Shown here in pieces: positions 43,599-52,057 of a stretch of DNA of 64,000 nt (the stretch's first letter is position 1; every line of letters starts with the position of its first letter). The stretch is from Flavobacteriaceae bacterium PS02338 (GTDB lineage Bacteria; Bacteroidota; Bacteroidia; Sphingobacteriales; Sphingobacteriaceae), in contig JASCOD010000002.1 of NCBI GenBank assembly GCA_029959615.1, positions 124,001 through 188,000 of the forward strand, read 5' to 3'. The position numbers and the translations under genes are program-made. A model generated the notes under the pieces. That model saw only the letters and a program-made list of their open reading frames with translations. It made no database searches and was not told the DNA's origin.

Positions 43599-44582
43599 AT
43601 GGAAAGAAGAAGGTGGTATATTATCTTTTTATTAACGTTGGTGGGGTTGGGCAGTTTTGCACAGCAAGATGCACAGTACAGTCAGTATATATTCAATGCG
43701 GTTTATATCAATCCTGCATATGCGGGTTATCGGGAGAGATTAAACCTCAACGCAACCTATAGAAACCAATGGACAGGCATAAATGGTGCTCCTAAAAGTT
43801 TTTCTTTAGCTGCGGATGTACTGATGCCTAACGAAAGAGTTGGACTTTCGCTCATATTGAATGCGGACCAATTGGGTGCTCAAAAAAACTTATCGGCCTT
43901 TGCTAATTACGCCTACCGTATTTCTACCAATGAAGATGAAACCTCCAAATTAGCTTTCGGTTTAGGAGTTGGTTTTCAGCAGTTTGGTATTTATGGAGAT
44001 ATGTTAGAACCTGGCGATGCAGGAGATAACTTTATACCAACAGGTACGATAAAAGAGCTAGTGCCTGATGTAAGGGCTGGTATTTTCTTCTCTACACCAA
44101 AAATGTACGTAGGGGGCTCGGTAAATAACCTAATTGGAAAATATATCTTAGACAGAAAGAACCTAGAATTTAATTTTCCAACTCCAGAGCCAAATTTTTA
44201 CCTAACGGGTGGAACTTTAATCCCATTGGTAGAATATGAGATAGACTTTAAACCCTTCTTTTTGATTAAGGATGATGCGGCAGGCCCCACAGTGTTAGAT
44301 TTAAATGCATTTTTCTTGTTCAAGCAAAAGCTTTGGATAGGCGCAGGTTATAGAACTGGCATCAAATTATATAACAAGCCAGCCGTAGTAGGGAGCGTGA
44401 GGAATACAAATGCATTAATAGGTATGGCTGAAGTGTTTGTTAGTGAAAAACTGAGGATAGGTTATTCTTATGACCATAGCGTAGGTAGTTTGGCAAGGTA
44501 TAGCGGATCTACTCATGAAATATCCATCAGCTGGAATTTTATGAACGAACGAGAACGCCGTATTAACTTTTGTTATTTTTAA
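43599..44582 (+). CDS. PorP/SprF family type IX secretion system outer-membrane protein
   Basis: This 327-residue protein has a signal ending SFAQQ. The family start is DAQYSQYIFNAVYINPAYAGYRERLN, followed by YRNQWTGINGAPKSFSL, with a beta-barrel C-terminus (ELSERLRIGYSYDHS-like region and EISISWNF). It follows the CTD-bearing protein by one base, the same order as the two pairs at the left end of the window, so it is probably the dedicated partner of this surface module. The last residues RRINFCYF are an unusual ending with cysteine. Confidence 0.93.
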   Translation: MERRRWYIIFLLTLVGLGSFAQQDAQYSQYIFNAVYINPAYAGYRERLNLNATYRNQWTGINGAPKSFSLAADVLMPNERVGLSLILNADQLGAQKNLSAFANYAYRISTNEDETSKLAFGLGVGFQQFGIYGDMLEPGDAGDNFIPTGTIKELVPDVRAGIFFSTPKMYVGGSVNNLIGKYILDRKNLEFNFPTPEPNFYLTGGTLIPLVEYEIDFKPFFLIKDDAAGPTVLDLNAFFLFKQKLWIGAGYRTGIKLYNKPAVVGSVRNTNALIGMAEVFVSEKLRIGYSYDHSVGSLARYSGSTHEISISWNFMNERERRINFCYF

Positions 44583-44631
44583 TCTTATTGCTATTATTAT
44601 TTAAAGGGATAAGCTATTCATAAATATAACT

Positions 44632-44723
44632 CCCTCTCTGTCCGTTGGGCATCTCTCCCAAAGGGAGAAAACTTGCAATATTCTTAATTCTCTCCCTTTG
44701 GGAGAGATGGCGTAGCCAGAGGG
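44632..44723. repeat. Large imperfect inverted repeat
   Basis: The arms at 44632-44669 and 44687-44723 share, in inverted order, CCCTCT...ATCTCTCCCAAAGGGAGA. Each arm also contains its own small palindrome CTCCCAAAGGGAG. It could fold into a long hairpin at the end of the surface module transcript. It is similar in style to common Bacteroidota intergenic repeats. Confidence 0.8.
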
Positions 44724-44941
44724 TGTTTAAATTTATGAAAACCGAGCAGTAGAAGATGAATCCAATAGGTTCCTGTAGTGGTCTGTAGGGTTACAAATAA
44801 CCTAAAGACCATTCTTTTTACGCTCCGACGCAGTCTTTTAATGAAACGACGACCATCTGGAATGATCTGTTCGGTGCTTGGAATGATCCGAAGGATTAAT
44901 TTAATGCTCCGGAGTATTCCGAGAGTGCAAACTATCTTTCT

Positions 44942-45057
44942 AGAAGCGCAACGGAGCATTAAATAAGCGAAAAATAGGATTAAAAGACTACAAAGTTTCA
45001 CTCTAAGACTGCTCCGGAGCGGTCCAGAAGCGCAATTGAGCATTAAACAAGCAGAAC
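44942..45057. repeat. Pair of ~32-base imperfect direct repeats
   Basis: AGAAGCGCAACGGAGCATTA (44942) and AGAAGCGCAATTGAGCATTA (45026) continue as AA.CAAGC.-type sequence. They are 84 bases apart. The first overlaps an inverted TTAATGCTCC / GGAGCATTAA relation with 44901-44910. Confidence 0.65.
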
Positions 45058-45084
45058 AGAAGGTAAAATAAGCCTTCTTGATAG

Positions 45085-46473
45085 CTAAAGCTCATAATTC
45101 ACACCACGTTCTGGTACTTCAACTTCATAGCCTTCCGTTTCCAATGCAGCCTTAAAAGCGGAAAGACTGTTCATCTCACCATGAACCAAAAACACTTTTT
45201 TCAAGTTGGCCTTGTCTTGCTGTTTAACAATATCAATTAAATCATTATGGTCGCCATGACCGCTTAATAAGTCTGTTTTGGCAATTTTAGCGTAAACCAT
45301 CAAATCTCTATTTCTCAAACGAACAATAGGGTCGCCACGTAAAAGTCTATCACCCAAAGTGCCTTTAGCACAATAACCAATAAAGAGAATAGTGCAATAA
45401 TAATTCTGGATATTATAATAGAGATGATCTTGAATTCTGCCACCTTCCAACATGCCCGCAGAAGAAATAATGATACAAGGATCTAGGTAATTACTAACCG
45501 CTAAGCTTTCTTGCTGTGTTTTTAAATAAGTGAGGTTTTCGAATTCAAATTCGTCGCCTTTAGCTTGGTAGAAACTTTGAGCTTCTTCATTTACATATTG
45601 ATGATGTTTGCGATAAATTTCTGTTGCATGATTAGCCAAGGGGCTATCAACGAAAACTTCTACAGGAGGGAGCAAACCTTTACTGAAAATTTGGTTTAGC
45701 TTAAAAATCAGTGATTGTGTTCTGCCAATACTAAAAGCAGGTATGATTAACCTTCCTGGATTTTTAATGCAGGTTTCTTCGATTACTTTAACCAATGTGT
45801 CTTCTAGCGAAGCATCTTTGCTATGCAAACGGCCGCCATAAGTAGCTTCGCACACCAAATAATCTACAGAAGGTAGCGTGTCTGGACTTACCAGAACAGG
45901 ATAATTTTTCCTGCCAATATCGCCAGTAAATGCAATTTTTTTGTTCGTACCTTGATCGTTAATATTGAGCACGGCTGCTGCGGCGCCTAATAGATGTCCA
46001 ACTGGAACAAAAGTTAGTTCAATATCCCCATTAATCCTAAATGGTTTATGAAAACCGATAGTTATAAACCTATCTATGGTTTCCATTACGTGCTTTTGTA
46101 AGTACAGAGGTTGAGGTCCGCCGTGATGTTTTTTTCTATTTCTAGGTTTTCTTTTCTGCTTGCTCAAAAAAATGTTCACCGAATCGAACAATAGTATTTC
46201 TGTTAAGTCAGCAGTTGGTCCAGTACATAAAATCTGGCCATCATATCCCATTCTAATTAGCGTAGGTAAGTTTCCCGAATGATCTATGTGAGCATGGGTA
46301 AGTATTACCAAATCTATATCAGTAGGGTCGAAGGGAAAAAATAGGTTTTGTTCCTGATAGCTTCCTTTCTCGTAATCTAGCCCACAATCTATGAGGATAT
46401 TATAATTATTTATTTGCAAAAGGTGCATGCTCCCAGTAACTTGTTGAGCAGCACCCCATATGGTTAATTTCAT
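45085..46473 (-). CDS. Beta-CASP metallo-beta-lactamase-fold hydrolase (RNA-processing exonuclease type)
   Basis: This 462-residue protein has the metallo-beta-lactamase zinc motif LTHAHIDHSG (His60, His62, Asp64, His65), further metal ligands in VPVGHLLGAAA and FTGDIGR, and the beta-CASP motifs EATYG, PAFSIGRTQSL, SSAGMLEGGR and a C-terminal LSGHGDHNDL. Relatives act as zinc-dependent endo- or exoribonucleases of the CPSF/RNase J group. An insertion KQKRKPRNRKKHHGG (~105-120) is strongly basic and could contact nucleic acid. The gene is monocistronic and divergent from the next lipoprotein gene. The substrate is not determinable. Confidence 0.92.
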   Translation of the reverse strand: MKLTIWGAAQQVTGSMHLLQINNYNILIDCGLDYEKGSYQEQNLFFPFDPTDIDLVILTHAHIDHSGNLPTLIRMGYDGQILCTGPTADLTEILLFDSVNIFLSKQKRKPRNRKKHHGGPQPLYLQKHVMETIDRFITIGFHKPFRINGDIELTFVPVGHLLGAAAAVLNINDQGTNKKIAFTGDIGRKNYPVLVSPDTLPSVDYLVCEATYGGRLHSKDASLEDTLVKVIEETCIKNPGRLIIPAFSIGRTQSLIFKLNQIFSKGLLPPVEVFVDSPLANHATEIYRKHHQYVNEEAQSFYQAKGDEFEFENLTYLKTQQESLAVSNYLDPCIIISSAGMLEGGRIQDHLYYNIQNYYCTILFIGYCAKGTLGDRLLRGDPIVRLRNRDLMVYAKIAKTDLLSGHGDHNDLIDIVKQQDKANLKKVFLVHGEMNSLSAFKAALETEGYEVEVPERGVNYEL

Positions 46474-46816
46474 CGATTGATATAAAAATTAAGTGTACAA
46501 TATATGTTTTTGTATCCAATACCCGACAATACAGCTACATTTTTCATGCAAAATGTAAACGGTCAACCTAAACTTCTATTTTAGTTATCCACATCTTATA
46601 ACTCCTAATAAAATAGGTTTTTAAAGGTTTAAGCATACTTTTTATAGTTGTATTGTGGATGATGAGGTACTCTAAAAACGACTGTTCTGCACTTATTAAA
46701 ATTTGATTTGGCATAGTTTTTTCAAAAGTAAGCCTGTTGAAACATGAATTGATAACGAAGCAGATAAAAACTTTTTTACTTTAAATGTGTTGCTTCCATA
46801 ATTAAAACTAGAAATA
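46474..46816. other. Intergenic region with AT-rich hairpin
   Basis: The 343 AT-rich bases between divergent genes contain no gene. A bipartite hairpin lies at 46576-46616: CTATTTTA/TAAAATAG as outer stem and GTTAT/ATAAC as inner stem around a nine-base loop, with a six-base bulge on one side. Promoters for both neighbours should be here, but no clear -33/-7 pair was found. Confidence 0.5.
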
Positions 46817-47293
46817 ATGAAAAGAATATTAATGATAGCTGCAATTGGTGCAACAGTTTTGGCATCTTGTGGCAAAAGTGAAAAGCAAGTAGCTTTAGAA
46901 AAACAACAAGCATTAACAGCTTACAGAGATAGTATTAAATTAGATAGTTTTAGACGTGCCGAAGTAGAGGCCGAAAAACAGCGAGTAGAAGAACAGCATC
47001 AGGCAGAGTTGGCCGCTGCTAGACGTAGTGCCGCAAGGTCTTATAGTTCTGGTGGTAGTACCGTAACTACATCTTCTGGAGGCGTAACCAATACGCAAGC
47101 TCAGAAAAAGGGATGGAGTTCGGCGGCTAAAGGAACGGTAATTGGTGCTGGTGTAGGTGCATTAGGTGGTGTGCTTATAGATAAAAAAGATGCTAGAGGA
47201 GCTATCATTGGTGGTTTAGCTGGTGCTGGTGCTGGTTATGCTATCGGTAGAGCCGAAGATAGAAAAAGCGGCCGTGTTCAGAAAAAACAATAA
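46817..47293 (+). CDS. Glycine-zipper lipoprotein
   Basis: This 158-residue protein has a lipobox (VLASC, Cys ~18) and a charged helical/coiled-coil region (~22-72, KQVALEKQQALTAYRDSIKLDS, EAEKQRVEEQHQAELAAARR). A Ser/Thr/Gly linker leads to a glycine-zipper segment (~104-145, GTVIGAGVGALGGVLIDKKDARGAIIGGLAGAGAGYAIGRAED) of the YMGG/Rick_17kDa type. Such zippers embed in or associate with membranes, and family roles are in envelope stability or stress. It is monocistronic with its own terminator and convergent with the NHL protein gene. Confidence 0.88.
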   Translation: MKRILMIAAIGATVLASCGKSEKQVALEKQQALTAYRDSIKLDSFRRAEVEAEKQRVEEQHQAELAAARRSAARSYSSGGSTVTTSSGGVTNTQAQKKGWSSAAKGTVIGAGVGALGGVLIDKKDARGAIIGGLAGAGAGYAIGRAEDRKSGRVQKKQ

Positions 47294-47317
47294 TAAACTC
47301 TATCATATATTTTGAAC

Positions 47318-47354
47318 GAGGTCTGTCCTAATAATATGGGACAGACCTTGTTTC
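47318..47354 (+). terminator. Terminator after glycine-zipper lipoprotein
   Basis: AGGTCTGTCC (47319-47328) pairs with GGACAGACCT (47339-47348), with a ten-base loop; a short T-rich tail follows. It may also serve the convergent NHL gene. Confidence 0.8.
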
Positions 47355-47390
47355 GCGTTTGTGAGGTTACATAATTTGCAATGGATTGTC

Positions 47391-48914
47391 TTATTGCTTT
47401 ATCTTAACTGTTTTGATGCCAAGTTCTGTTGTTGTACCATCTTTATCTACCTGCAGTAATTTTAGGTAAAGAGTTTGCTCGTTGGTAGTACTGCTATCTT
47501 TAGTACAGGCAGCTATTGCAGTTATACATAGTACCGTTATTGCCACCTTCATCATTCTATTTTTTATAGCAGGCAGAAAGAATAGAATGAGTAGGCTAAA
47601 CCCAGCTAAGGCAGTATGGTTAAGTGCCATATTGAAATTATAATTGATTGGCTCTGAAGAATTGCCATTTATCGCTTTTGAACTAATGGTGGCAACTGTG
47701 TTGAAGTTTTTTCCATCGTTTGATATTTGTATGTTGAAATGTGAGTTGTTGGTTTCGTTACTAGTTTGCCAGTTCAGTTCAATGTTTCCATTAATAGCTA
47801 GTTTGGCCTCGTAAGTTTTAAGTGCAACCGGTAATACCGTTAAGGGACTGTATCTTAAAACACGGCTGTTCCCTTGATCTGCAACCCAAAAAAAGCTATC
47901 AATGTATAAAAACATAGGCTTTTTTATTAAAACACTTGACGTTCCAACAATGTTACTAGTAAAGTCTGGCTGGCCAATGACAAAATCGGCAGGAGCATTA
48001 TTATTGGTGATACTCGCAGCATTCTTATAAACGAAAATCCTATTATTATTGTATTGGGAAATATAAAGGTTACCGATACCATCACCATAAATACCCATGG
48101 GGGCGCCCAAAGAACTCTGACTTGTACTCTGTAGCAAGCCTGTTGTAAAGTTGGCCTGCCCTAATACTAGTGATGCAGCGGCCCCACTGACAAAAGTTTT
48201 TGCATTGGGAAATTTCAGTACTCTATTATTTTTACTATCGCAAATCCAAAGATTATCGGCATAATCAACGTAAAGCTGGTTAGTAAAATTGAAAGTGCTT
48301 TCACTTGTTCCACTACTGCCATTTGAATTACCTAGATAGGCATCAGGTACGGAGTTGTTTTGTAATTGGTCAACGTGGTTAAATCTTAATATTTTGTTGC
48401 CTTGTAAAGATATCCATAAGGTATTGTCGCGTATGAAGATATTTACAGGAGAGTTAAAATTGCTCAATATGAGGTCGGCGTTGGGCCCATTGTGAATATT
48501 ACTGGCATTGGGTATTCTTACTACTCTATTTTTATTAGTATCGGCTATCCATAAATTACCAGAATGATCCATAAAAATGCCTGTCGGACCATTAATGCTA
48601 CCAATACCGTTAATTGCAGTAATTACCATTTCTGCAGCTGCTCCGTTCACATAAGAAGTATAGCTGTTAAATCTTGAGATTCTGTTAACGTAATAGTCTG
48701 TAACAAATACCTTTTTGGTATTCGGATCTATAGCTATACCAAAAGGAGCATCAAATTTATTGAGTGTTGCGCCACTGCTACCTGTACTAAAATCAGATTG
48801 TCCGAATACCATATCGGCCGCTTGTCCATTTATCCATTGGCCGTGTGTTGGTGTATAATGAAAAACAGCAAGATATAATATGCTTAAATATTTTATCAAA
48901 ATTTTGGTTTTCAT
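47391..48914 (-). CDS. Exported NHL-repeat beta-propeller protein with odd C-terminal membrane/lipobox segment
   Basis: The start at 48914 (MKTKILIKYLSILYLAVF) is preferred over an in-frame ATG at 48971 because it gives a normal signal peptide (cleavage near THGQW). About 320 residues form NHL-type repeats (GIAIDPNTKKVFVTDYYVNRI, GIFMDHSGNLWIADTNKNRVV, LWICDSKNNRVLKF), a six-bladed-type propeller. Then comes a Por-secretion-style Ig segment (LNWQTSNETNNSHFNIQISNDGKNF). Its usual end (YLKLLQVDKDGTTT..) is separated from its start by ~50 residues holding two hydrophobic stretches and AIAACTKD, a lipobox-like sequence. The function is unknown. It may be a surface-exposed binding propeller. Confidence 0.82.
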   Translation of the reverse strand: MKTKILIKYLSILYLAVFHYTPTHGQWINGQAADMVFGQSDFSTGSSGATLNKFDAPFGIAIDPNTKKVFVTDYYVNRISRFNSYTSYVNGAAAEMVITAINGIGSINGPTGIFMDHSGNLWIADTNKNRVVRIPNASNIHNGPNADLILSNFNSPVNIFIRDNTLWISLQGNKILRFNHVDQLQNNSVPDAYLGNSNGSSGTSESTFNFTNQLYVDYADNLWICDSKNNRVLKFPNAKTFVSGAAASLVLGQANFTTGLLQSTSQSSLGAPMGIYGDGIGNLYISQYNNNRIFVYKNAASITNNNAPADFVIGQPDFTSNIVGTSSVLIKKPMFLYIDSFFWVADQGNSRVLRYSPLTVLPVALKTYEAKLAINGNIELNWQTSNETNNSHFNIQISNDGKNFNTVATISSKAINGNSSEPINYNFNMALNHTALAGFSLLILFFLPAIKNRMMKVAITVLCITAIAACTKDSSTTNEQTLYLKLLQVDKDGTTTELGIKTVKIKQ

Positions 48915-48978
48915 TTGCTTGTGTTTTATTTGTAGTGTTTTAAATAATGATTTTAGATAATCGATTTTCATTTTTTAA

Positions 48979-49170
48979 TTATTTTTCGAGTGGAAGATTT
49001 GATGTTGTAACTTCCTTGTTGAAGAATGATAGATAACCGGCGTTTAAGCCTAAGTTAATGTCAGATGTTGTAGGTGCTTGATGGTAAGGCATGATAATTA
49101 GTATTACGATAAAAAATAATCGGCGAATAAGTGGTTGAATTGGGAATTTGTACTCTTGTTGATGGTGCAT
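48979..49170 (-). CDS. Possible small membrane protein, 63 residues
   Basis: This open frame lies upstream of the NHL gene on the same strand. It encodes a single hydrophobic helix (RRLFFIVILIIMPY, ~16-29) and a polar tail with LGLNAGYLSFFNKE. No family is recognised, there is no clear ribosome site, and its coding potential is uncertain. The rest of the gap 48915-49309 is AT-rich with nothing else seen. Confidence 0.3.
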   Translation of the reverse strand: MHHQQEYKFPIQPLIRRLFFIVILIIMPYHQAPTTSDINLGLNAGYLSFFNKEVTTSNLPLEK

Positions 49171-49309
49171 GTAGAATTAAGGTTGTGAAAATTAATAATG
49201 TATGATTGGAAAAGATGGTCAAATCTAGTCCTGAACATTTTAAAAAGACCTATACTTTAGGGTAGTTTTGGTAAGTTTGTGGTTAGAAAAAGATGAAATA
49301 TATTGTTAC

Positions 49310-50716
49310 ATGCTTAAAAAAGTAGGTTGTTTGTTCTTAATACTGTTCCTTGCCCTGTCATCATTTGCCTCGACGGGAGAATCTCTATACAAAATTTCAT
49401 GCTACCATAATAGTGCTGCAATCAATCTCAATCAAGTGGATGATTTAGCTTTTGTTCATTTGAAGGATAGTCGAGATTTACCAGTAATGGCCAACAAAGC
49501 GACTTATCTGTTTAAGATCAGTTTTGATAAACCTTTGGCAGCAGAAGGACAAATATTGTTTATTGAAAATGAACATCTGGATACGATTTCTTTATATAAG
49601 CGGGTAGGTAGCTCATTGGTATTGCTTGAAACTAAAGGAAATGCTTTTCCGCAAGTCCGTAACCGGTTTGGATGTCCAGATTTTACACTTCCTGGAGGTG
49701 AAACGGAATATTTTATACTCACTAAATTTAAGAAGGATGTCTCGTTTCCTATTATCGTAGGTACTCCTGATGAGATGAATAACTGGAGTACAAGAACATT
49801 TTTTTTCCTAGGATTGTATTACGGTGCTTGTTCGATATTTCTAACACTCAATCTATTCCTTTTCTTTTATCTAAAAGATCGCCTATTTCTTTACTATTGT
49901 TTCTTTTTATTTTTCATTACCGTTTCTATAGCTTATGCCGATGGACTGTTTAGTTTCTTGACTAATAACCGTTGGCTGCTAAATAATGCTGATGTTTTAT
50001 TGCATTTTGGCTTAGCGGTCACTTTTACGTTTTTTGCTAGAAGGTTCCTGAATTTAAATCAAAAGAATATTGCGGTCATCAGTTTTTGTTTGTTAGGAGT
50101 GGCATTCGTTACCTACTTATTGGGCTTGCTGTATCATAGTTATAGCCTGTTCTTGGCAGGCGAGGCGTCAGTTATTGGCTTGTTGTTCTTTTTTTGGCTG
50201 CTAGCATTCAGGGAGATGAAAGGAGCTACACATTCTTCATTTTTTGTATGGGGCTATGGTGTTTTTATGTTTTGCGCAGTTGACTATTTTCTTTTGCGTA
50301 AAATTGGCATTTTTACCTTTGATATGTATTCTGGGCAGTTGAAAACTGGCAGTACAATTGAACTAGTGGTAATCATGTTAGCTATTATGTATCGAATAAG
50401 AGCTTTGGATCAGCAAAACCAACATTATCGTAGAGAAATAGAACAATATATTAAGAACATCAAGGAATATAAAACTCAAAACTTAAAACAGACTAATGAG
50501 TTTTTTAATGACGTTCAACAAAAATATGCGCTAAGTGATAGAGAATTAGAAGTATTGAAGGGTATTACTGAAGGGCTAACAAATACGCAAATTGCCGAGC
50601 GTATTTTCTTGTCAGTAAATACTGTGAAGTTTCATACAAGAAATATTTTCGATAAATTGGAAATTACTAATCGTACACAAGCATTAGGTAAATTATATGA
50701 AGATAGGCACGGGTAG
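49310..50716 (+). CDS. 7TM-DISM membrane receptor with C-terminal LuxR-type HTH
   Basis: The start at 49310 (MLKKVGCLFLILFLALSSFAS, signal peptide) is chosen over a TTG 42 bases upstream, giving 468 residues. An extracellular beta-rich 7TMR-DISM domain (~25-165) is followed by about seven membrane helices (~168-355, FFFLGLYYGACSIFLTLNLFLFFYL onward), a cytoplasmic coiled-coil (~365-400) and a GerE/LuxR HTH (~402-462, LSDRELEVLKGITEGLTNTQIAERI, VNTVKFHTRNIFDKL). It probably senses an external, perhaps carbohydrate, ligand and binds DNA from the membrane. No partner kinase or regulated gene is evident nearby. Confidence 0.9.
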   Translation: MLKKVGCLFLILFLALSSFASTGESLYKISCYHNSAAINLNQVDDLAFVHLKDSRDLPVMANKATYLFKISFDKPLAAEGQILFIENEHLDTISLYKRVGSSLVLLETKGNAFPQVRNRFGCPDFTLPGGETEYFILTKFKKDVSFPIIVGTPDEMNNWSTRTFFFLGLYYGACSIFLTLNLFLFFYLKDRLFLYYCFFLFFITVSIAYADGLFSFLTNNRWLLNNADVLLHFGLAVTFTFFARRFLNLNQKNIAVISFCLLGVAFVTYLLGLLYHSYSLFLAGEASVIGLLFFFWLLAFREMKGATHSSFFVWGYGVFMFCAVDYFLLRKIGIFTFDMYSGQLKTGSTIELVVIMLAIMYRIRALDQQNQHYRREIEQYIKNIKEYKTQNLKQTNEFFNDVQQKYALSDRELEVLKGITEGLTNTQIAERIFLSVNTVKFHTRNIFDKLEITNRTQALGKLYEDRHG

Positions 50717-50837
50717 AGGATTGTTATGTTTAGGATATAATTATACTTCAAAAGAACATTTTCAATTAATGCCTGTTTAGCTTTAACAAAAGCATTTACT
50801 TTGTGGATGAATTTCGTCCATCATAAATAAAAAAAAG

Positions 50838-51215
50838 ATGAAGACCGATTTGATAGAAATTTTTCAAACCATCAGGGCGGCCATGCAGCCTTATGAAACT
50901 TTAGGATTTAATTCGAGGATAAATTCTGATAAAGATTACGATCTCTGGAGCGATAAAAATGTGGTGCTTTTAGGTAAGCAAAGGAATGAGATCTACTTTG
51001 CAGGTCTAAAAATAATGAAAAGTAGTGTGACGCTTCATTTCATGTTAATTTATACTAATCCAGAAATCAAAGAGCTGTTACATCCTGATTTATTGAAACT
51101 ATTAAAAGGAAAATCATGTTTTCATTTCAAAAAACTAGATGAAACATTGATGGAACAAATTGCACAAGCATTAGATATAGGTTACAAAACATATAAACAA
51201 AACGAGTGGGTATAA
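50838..51215 (+). CDS. DUF1801-like small cytoplasmic protein
   Basis: This 125-residue protein has no signal peptide. The pattern (YFAGLKIMKSSVTLHFMLIYTNPEIKELLHPDLLKLLKGKSCFHFKKLDETL.EQIAQALD.GY) resembles DUF1801/YdhG-type proteins, whose function is unknown. The last ten bases overlap the next gene's GTG start, so this and the following two genes form a compact coupled cluster. The assignment is by general resemblance only. Confidence 0.72.
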   Translation: MKTDLIEIFQTIRAAMQPYETLGFNSRINSDKDYDLWSDKNVVLLGKQRNEIYFAGLKIMKSSVTLHFMLIYTNPEIKELLHPDLLKLLKGKSCFHFKKLDETLMEQIAQALDIGYKTYKQNEWV

Positions 51216-52057
51216 ATCCGTTATTTCAGGAAGATTTCTTTTTAACCATTCAAGATAGATATCATTCGGTAGAGAATATTCAAACACATCCATTTTATAT
51301 CGTCGCTATAAAAGGTACAGTTTACATCAATCTCATCCCCTTAAATGCTTCATTTCTACCTCAGCAATTACAGTCTTTACAAGTAGCTTACCAACAGCAA
51401 GGCATTTTGTTAGTCCACTTATGGGAAGATGTATGGATCAGTAAACGAGAGCAAGTGTTGAGTAGGATACATTCTTTTTGTGGACAAAATAAGAGCCTAC
51501 ATGGCAGAAAGGCGAAGGTTGTAGAAGTAGATGCCGCCGATGCTAAAAGTTTTTTGGAAACACACCATCTGCAAGGATACATTAAAACGAAATATAATTT
51601 TGGATTGGTGTTTGGAGATGAATTAGCTGCTGTTGGTTGTTTTGCAGCATCTAGACCGATGAAAAGTAAGGGCGAAAACTATAAATCTGCCGAATTGGTA
51701 CGATTTGCTACCAAGGCAGGCATTACTATAGTAGGTGGTTTAGGGAAGTTGGTGAAGCATTTTTTGCAGCAGGTGGAAGTAAATGACATAATGACCTATG
51801 CAGATCGGGATTGGTCTTTAGGTAAAGGTTATGATAAATTGGGTTTCCATTTTTCTGGAACAACTGGGCCAGTTATTTTTTACGCAGATGCCAAAACGAT
51901 GAATAGGTACCAGCCGCATCGTTTGCAAAAAAAAATCCTAACTGCTTTTGATGAGCAAAATATCTTAAATTTGAATGATTTTTTAACCCAAAACGGCTTT
52001 TTAAAAGTCTTCAATACGGGAAATCTCAAATATCATCTATATACTAATGTTGGATAA
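51206..52057 (+). CDS. Conserved GNAT/Mom-like protein of unknown function
   Basis: The only available early start is GTG 51206, overlapping the preceding gene by ten bases; no ATG occurs before residue ~150. The C-terminal half (VVEVDAADAKSFLETHHLQG, LVFGDELAAVGCFAASRP, SAELVRFATKAGITIVGGLGKLVKHF, IMTYADRDWSLGKGYDKLGF) has the layout of GNAT-like phage proteins, including Mom-type DNA modification enzymes. This is a motif-level impression, not proof. The N-terminal ~110 residues are unassigned. It overlaps miaA by 11 bases. A DNA adenine methylase lies two genes on. Confidence 0.7.
   Translation: MGINPLFQEDFFLTIQDRYHSVENIQTHPFYIVAIKGTVYINLIPLNASFLPQQLQSLQVAYQQQGILLVHLWEDVWISKREQVLSRIHSFCGQNKSLHGRKAKVVEVDAADAKSFLETHHLQGYIKTKYNFGLVFGDELAAVGCFAASRPMKSKGENYKSAELVRFATKAGITIVGGLGKLVKHFLQQVEVNDIMTYADRDWSLGKGYDKLGFHFSGTTGPVIFYADAKTMNRYQPHRLQKKILTAFDEQNILNLNDFLTQNGFLKVFNTGNLKYHLYTNVG

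Larger units (their letters stand above)
44583..45084. other. Non-coding dyad-rich intergenic region
   Basis: These 502 bases lie between a plus-strand and a minus-strand gene and contain no credible gene. They hold a large inverted repeat (44632-44723) and a hairpin GGTCTGTAGGGTTA / TAACCTAAAGACC (44780-44793 / 44798-44810). Near-palindromes are centred on CTCCGGAG (44907-44914) and GCTCCGGAGC (45011-45020), and two ~32-base direct repeats start at 44942 and 45026. It looks like stacked repeat elements. Confidence 0.7.

Noticed and set aside
44684..45043. Minus-strand 119-residue and plus-strand 62-residue open frames in the dyad-rich gap
   Set aside because: Their residue patterns (for example repeated MLNCAS/MLRCAS) simply mirror the DNA repeats, and both strands are open over the same bases.
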